Below, piece after piece: positions 15,001 through 21,000 of a DNA stretch of 64,000 nucleotides. The first letter of the stretch is position 1, and each line of letters begins with the position of its first letter. The translations under genes and the position numbers were made by a program. The notes under the pieces were generated by a model. That model worked only from the letters and a program-made list of their open reading frames with translations. It was not told the DNA's origin and did not search any database. The DNA is from Bradyrhizobium sp. sBnM-33 (GTDB lineage Bacteria > Pseudomonadota > Alphaproteobacteria > Rhizobiales > Xanthobacteraceae): the NCBI RefSeq assembly GCF_032917945.1, contig NZ_CP136624.1, positions 1,798,001 through 1,862,000 of the forward strand. The letters are read 5' to 3'.

Positions 15001-18000
15001 CATCGGGGGATGACCAATTATCTGTGGTGGGCCGGCGATACTTACGCGCCCAGATCATCCTCCCTGGTCTCCTCGCCTCTGACCTTCGATGCGACAGTTA
15101 ATAGCCTGTTTGCGCCTCTGATCTGTGGTGGCCACGCACTGCTTGTCAGGGAGGGGGACGAGGTCGAGGGGCTAAAAGCAAAGATCAGCTCGCAATGTGG
15201 GCTCGTCAACATCACCCCGAGCCATCTGGATGTGCTTGGGCAACAGATGCTGGCGGACTCGGCCGCCAGCCAAGTTGGCTCGTTTATCATTGGCGGTGAA
15301 GCGCTGTCGCATTCGACAATCGAGCTGTGGCGCAGGATCCAGCCCACGGCCAGACTGGTGAATGAATACGGCCCCACCGAAACGATCGTCGGCTGTCTCT
15401 TTTATGAGGTTCCGACAGGGCCAGCTGTATCTGCGAACGTCCCGATCGGCCGTCCGATTGCGAACACGCGGGTGTATCTTCTGGATGGTGATGGTGCGCT
15501 GGTTCCGTTTGGTGCGGTGGGGGAGCTTTACATCGGTGGGGCGGGGGTTGCGCGGGGCTATCTGAACCGTCCCGATCTGACGGCGGAGCGGTTCATCGCC
15601 AGTCCCTTTGTGGACGGCGATCGGCTGTACCGGACCGGGGACCTTGCGCGGTACCTGCCGGACGGCAATCTGGAGTTTTTGGGCCGCAACGACGATCAGG
15701 TGAAGATCCGCGGCTTCCGGATCGAGCCGGGCGAGATCGCAGCGCGGCTGTCCGAGCACGCCTGGGTGCGCGATGCGGTAGTGGTGGCGCAAGAGGATCG
15801 CAGTGGCGAGCCGCGTCTGGTGGCCTATGTGGTCGCGGTGGCCGAGCATGCCGGCGAGGCGGAGGGATCTGAGCTTGCCGCCACCTTGCGCGCACATGTA
15901 AGTGCGCGATTGCCGGATTACATGGTGCCGAGTGCGTTCGTGCGGCTCGCGGCGCTGCCGCTGACGGTGAACGGCAAGCTGGATCGCAAGGCGCTGCCGC
16001 GGCCTGCGGATCAGGCGTATGCGCGAGGCATCTATGAGGCGCCGCAGGGCGAGATCGAGACGGCGCTGGCGACGATCTGGGCAGAGCTTCTGGGTTTAGA
16101 GCGGGTCGGTCGCCACGACAACTTCTTCGCGCTGGGCGGCCACTCGCTGTTGGCGGTGCAACTGATGGAGCGTCTGCGACGGCTGTCACTGGGGGTCGAG
16201 GTGCGGACCTTGTTCGCCAAGCCGGTGCTGGCCGATCTGGCCGCGAGCCTTGGCAACCATCACGAAGTGGCGGTCCCCGCCAACCTGATCACGGAGAGAA
16301 GCAGGGCGATTACGCCGCAGATGCTGCCGCTGATTGAGCTGGCTCAGCCGGAGATCGATCGGATCGTCGCCACGGTGCCCGGTGGGGTCGGCAACATCCA
16401 GGATATTTATGGCTTGTCGCCGCTGCAGGACGGCATCCTGTTCCATCATCTGCTGGCCCGCCAAGGCGATCCGTACCTGCTGGTGTCGCAGATGGCGTTT
16501 GCCGAGCGTGGCGTGTTGGACCGCTATCTTGCCGCGGTTCAGCGGGTGGTGGACCGGCACGACATTCTGCGCACGTCGTTTGTCTGGGAGGGGCTGTCGC
16601 GCCCGGCGCAGGTGGTGTGGCGGAAAGCGCCACTGGATGTGACCGAGGTTGAGCTGGATGGATCTGGCGGTCCTGGCCACGCGCAGCTCCGGCATCGGTT
16701 TGATCCGCGCGAGCACCGCATCGATCTTGGCCGGGCGCCGTTGTTGAGGTTTGTGATCGCGCGCGAGCCCGGCAGCGGGCGCTGGCTATTGCTGAAGCTG
16801 CAGCACCATTTGATCGGGGATCACGCCACCTCGGAAGTGATGCATGCCGAGATTCGTGCGCTGCTCGGCGGGCACGAGCATGAGCTCGCAGCGCCGCAGC
16901 CGTTCCGCAATCTGGTGGCGCAGGCGCAGCTGGGCGTTGGAGCCAAAGCGCACGAAGAGTTCTTCCGGACGATGCTGGGGGACATCGATGAGCCGACCAC
17001 GCCGTTTGGGCTGAGTGAGGTCCGCGGCGACGGCAGCAGGTCCCATGAGGCGCGGCGAATGCTGCCGCAGCAACTGCACGAACGGCTGCGCAGCCAGGCG
17101 CGGCGGCTTGGGGTGAGCCTGGCGAGCCTGTGCCATCTGGCGTGGGGACAGGTGGTGGCGCGGAGCAGCGGACGAGAGCAGGTGGTGTTCGGCACGGTGC
17201 TGTTCGGCCGCATGCATGGCGGTGCCGGCGCCGACCACACCATGGGCCTGTTCATGAACACCCTGCCGCTGCGGCTTGATCTGGACGGCACCGGGGTCGA
17301 GGCGAGCGTGCGGACCACCCACGCCCGGCTGGCCGAGTTGCTGGCGCATGAACATGCCTCGCTGGCGCTGGCGCAACGCTGCGGCGGCGTTGCATCGCCG
17401 GCGCCGCTGTTCAGTTCGTTGTTGAACTACCGCCACAACACCCCGGCGATGTCCTTCGGATCGGATGATGTGCTGTCTGGCGTGGAATGGCTGGGCGGGG
17501 AGGAGCGCACCAACTATCCGTTGACCTTGTCGGTGGAGGATTTTGGCAAGGCGCTCGGGCTGACCGCGGAAGCGGCGGAGCCGGTCTCTGCGGATCGGGT
17601 CTGCGGCTACATGCAGCGCGCGCTCGAGCAACTGGCTGATGCGCTGGAGCACGCGCCGAACACGCCGGTGTGCGACCTGGACATCCTACCACGTGATGAG
17701 CGCATCTACCTGTTGGAGGAGCTGAACCGGACGTCGGTCTCGTATCCAGCGGAGCGGTGCATCCATGAGCTGTTCGAGGCGGAGGTGCGCAAGGCGCCGG
17801 ATGCGGTGGCGGTGGTCTGTGCGGAGGAACACCTGAGCTATGGCGAGCTCAATGCGCGGGCGAACCGGCTGGCGCATCATCTGATCTCGCTCGGGGTGAG
17901 GCCGGATCAGCCGGTTGCGATCTGTCTTGAGCGCAGTCTGGCGATGGTGGTGGGGGTTTTGGCGATCCTCAAGGCGGGTGGCGCGTATCTGCCGCTGGAC

Positions 18001-21000
18001 CCGGCCTATCCGTCCGCGCGGCTGCGGCAGGTTCTCGAGGATGCGGCACCGGGTCTGGTGCTTGCCGATGCGGCGGGCCGTACCGCGCTGGGCGCCGATG
18101 CCCTGGTGGACGTGACGGTGGTTGACCTTGAGACGGCCACGCCAGCCTGGGCCGAGCTGCCGGCCTCGGATCCGGACCCGCGCGCGCTGGGCCTGACCTC
18201 ACGCCATCTCGCCTATGTGATCTACACCTCAGGCTCAACCGGAACCCCAAAGGGCGTCATGGTCGAGCATCGGGGAGTGGCCAATTATCTGTCCTGGGCC
18301 TGCGAAGCTTATGCGCCCAGGTCATCCTCCCTGGTCTCCTCTTCCCTGGCCTTCGATGCCATAATCACGAGCCTGCTTGCGCCTTTGCTCTGTGGTGGCC
18401 ACGCACAGCTTGTCAGGGAGGGAGACGAGGTCGAGGGGGTAAAGGAAAAGATCAGCTCGGGCTGCGGGATCATTGATATCACCCCCAGCCATCTGGATGT
18501 GCTTGGGCAACAGATGCTGGCGGACTCGGCCGCCAGCCAGGTTGGACTGTTTATCATCGGCGGTGAAGCGCTGTCGCATTCGACAATCGAGCTGTGGCGC
18601 AGGATCCAGCCCACGGCCAGACTGGTGAATGAATACGGCCCCACCGAAACGATCGTCGGCTGTCTCTTTTATGAGGTTCCGACAGGGCCAGCTGTATCTG
18701 CGAACGTCCCGATCGGCCGTCCGATTGCGAACACGCGGGTGTATCTTCTGGACGGTGATGGTGCGCCCGTTCCGTTTGGTGCGGTGGGGGAGCTTTACAT
18801 CGGCGGGGCGGGGGTTGCGCGGGGCTATCTGAACCGTCCCGATCTGACGGCGGAGCGGTTCATCGCCAGTCCCTTTGTGGACGGCGATCGGCTGTACCGG
18901 ACCGGGGACCTTGCGCGGTACCTGCCGGACGGCAATCTGGAGTTTTTGGGCCGCAACGACGATCAGGTGAAGATCCGCGGCTTCCGGATCGAGCCGGGCG
19001 AGATCGCAGCGCGGCTGTCCGAGCACGCCTGGGTGCGCGATGCGGTAGTGGTGGCGCAAGAGGATCGCAGTGGCGAGCCGCGTCTGGTGGCCTATGTGGT
19101 CGCGGTGGCCGAGCATGCCGGCGAGGCGGAGGGATCTGAGCTTGCCGCCACCTTGCGCGCACATGTAAGTGCGCGATTGCCGGATTACATGGTGCCGAGT
19201 GCGTTCGTGCGGCTCGCGGCGCTGCCGCTGACGGTGAACGGCAAGCTGGATCGCAAGGCGCTGCCGCGGCCTGCGGATCAGGCGTATGCGCGAGGCATCT
19301 ATGAGGCGCCGCAGGGCGAGATCGAGACGGCGCTGGCGACGATCTGGGCAGAGCTTCTGGGTTTAGAGCGGGTCGGTCGCCACGACAACTTCTTCGCGCT
19401 GGGCGGCCACTCGCTGTTGGCGGTGCAACTGATGGAGCGTCTGCGACGGCTGTCACTGGGGGTCGAGGTGCGGACCTTGTTCGCCAAGCCGGTGCTGGCC
19501 GATCTGGCCGCGAGCCTTGGCAACCATCACGAAGTGGCGGTCCCCGCCAACCTGATCACGGAGAGAAGCAGGGCGATTACGCCGCAGATGCTGCCGCTGA
19601 TTGAGCTGGCTCAGCCGGAGATCGATCGGATCGTCGCCACGGTGCCCGGTGGGGTCGGCAACATCCAGGATATTTATGGCTTGTCGCCGCTGCAGGACGG
19701 CATCCTGTTCCATCATCTGCTGGCCCGCCAAGGCGATCCGTACCTGCTGGTGTCGCAGATGGCGTTTGCCGAGCGTGGCGTGTTGGACCGCTATCTTGCC
19801 GCGGTTCAGCGGGTGGTGGACCGGCACGACATTCTGCGCACGTCGTTTGTCTGGGAGGGGCTGTCGCGCCCGGCGCAGGTGGTGTGGCGGAAAGCGCCAC
19901 TGGATGTGACCGAGGTTGAGCTGGATGGATCTGGCGGTCCTGGCCACGCGCAGCTCCGGCATCGGTTTGATCCGCGCGAGCACCGCATCGACCTTGGCCG
20001 GGCGCCGTTGTTGAGGTTTGTGATCGCGCGCGAGCCCGGCAGCGGGCGCTGGCTATTGCTGAAGCTGCAGCACCATTTGATCGGGGATCACGCCACCTCG
20101 GAAGTGATGCATGCCGAGATTCGTGCGCTGCTCGGCGGGCACGAGCATGAGCTCGCAGCGCCGCAGCCGTTCCGCAATCTGGTGGCGCAGGCGCAGCTGG
20201 GCGTTGGAGCCAAAGCGCACGAAGAGTTCTTCCGGACGATGCTGGGGGACATCGATGAGCCGACCACGCCGTTTGGGCTGAGTGAGGTCCGCGGCGACGG
20301 CAGCAGGTCCCATGAGGCGCGGCGAATGCTGCCGCAGCAACTGCACGAACGGCTGCGCAGCCAGGCGCGGCGGCTTGGGGTGAGCCTGGCGAGCCTGTGC
20401 CATCTGGCGTGGGGACAGGTGGTGGCGCGGAGCAGCGGACGAGAGCAGGTGGTGTTCGGCACGGTGCTGTTCGGCCGCATGCATGGCGGTGCCGGCGCCG
20501 ACCACACCATGGGCCTGTTCATCAACACCCTGCCGCTGCGGCTTGATCTGGACGGCACCGGGGTCGAGGCGAGCGTGCGGACCACCCACGCCCGGCTGGC
20601 CGAGTTGCTGGCGCATGAACATGCCTCGCTGGCGCTGGCGCAACGCTGCGGCGGCGTTGCATCGCCGGCGCCGCTGTTCAGTTCGTTGTTGAACTACCGC
20701 CACAACACCCCGGCGATGTCCTTCGGATCGGATGATGTGCTGTCTGGCGTGGAATGGCTGGGCGGGGAGGAGCGCACCAACTATCCGTTGACCTTGTCGG
20801 TGGAGGATTTTGGCAAGGCGCTCGGGCTGACCGCGGAAGCGGCGGAGCCGGTCTCTGCGGATCGGGTCTGCGGCTACATGCAGCGCGCGCTCGAGCAACT
20901 GGCTGATGCGCTGGAGCACGCGCCGAACACGCCGGTGTGCGACCTGGACATCCTACCACGTGATGAGCGCATCTACCTGTTGGAGGAGCTGAACCGGACG

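Larger units (their letters stand above)
3350..16140 (+). repeat. Tandem module repeat, period about 3.2 kb, within NRPS1
   Basis: The segment from the T domain through the LCL condensation domain to the start of the A domain recurs four times (modules 2-5) with no difference I can see in the translation. Carrier serines are spaced 3,228, 3,186, 3,186 and 3,207 bp apart. The differences in spacing come only from the A-domain cores. A second repeat family, the dual E/C block, occurs at about 1-1640, 16054-17690 and 19321-20960. Confidence 0.9.

Noticed and set aside
3350..16140. Regular direct repeats that could suggest an array such as CRISPR
   Set aside because: The period is about 3.2 kb and the repeats are coding NRPS modules.
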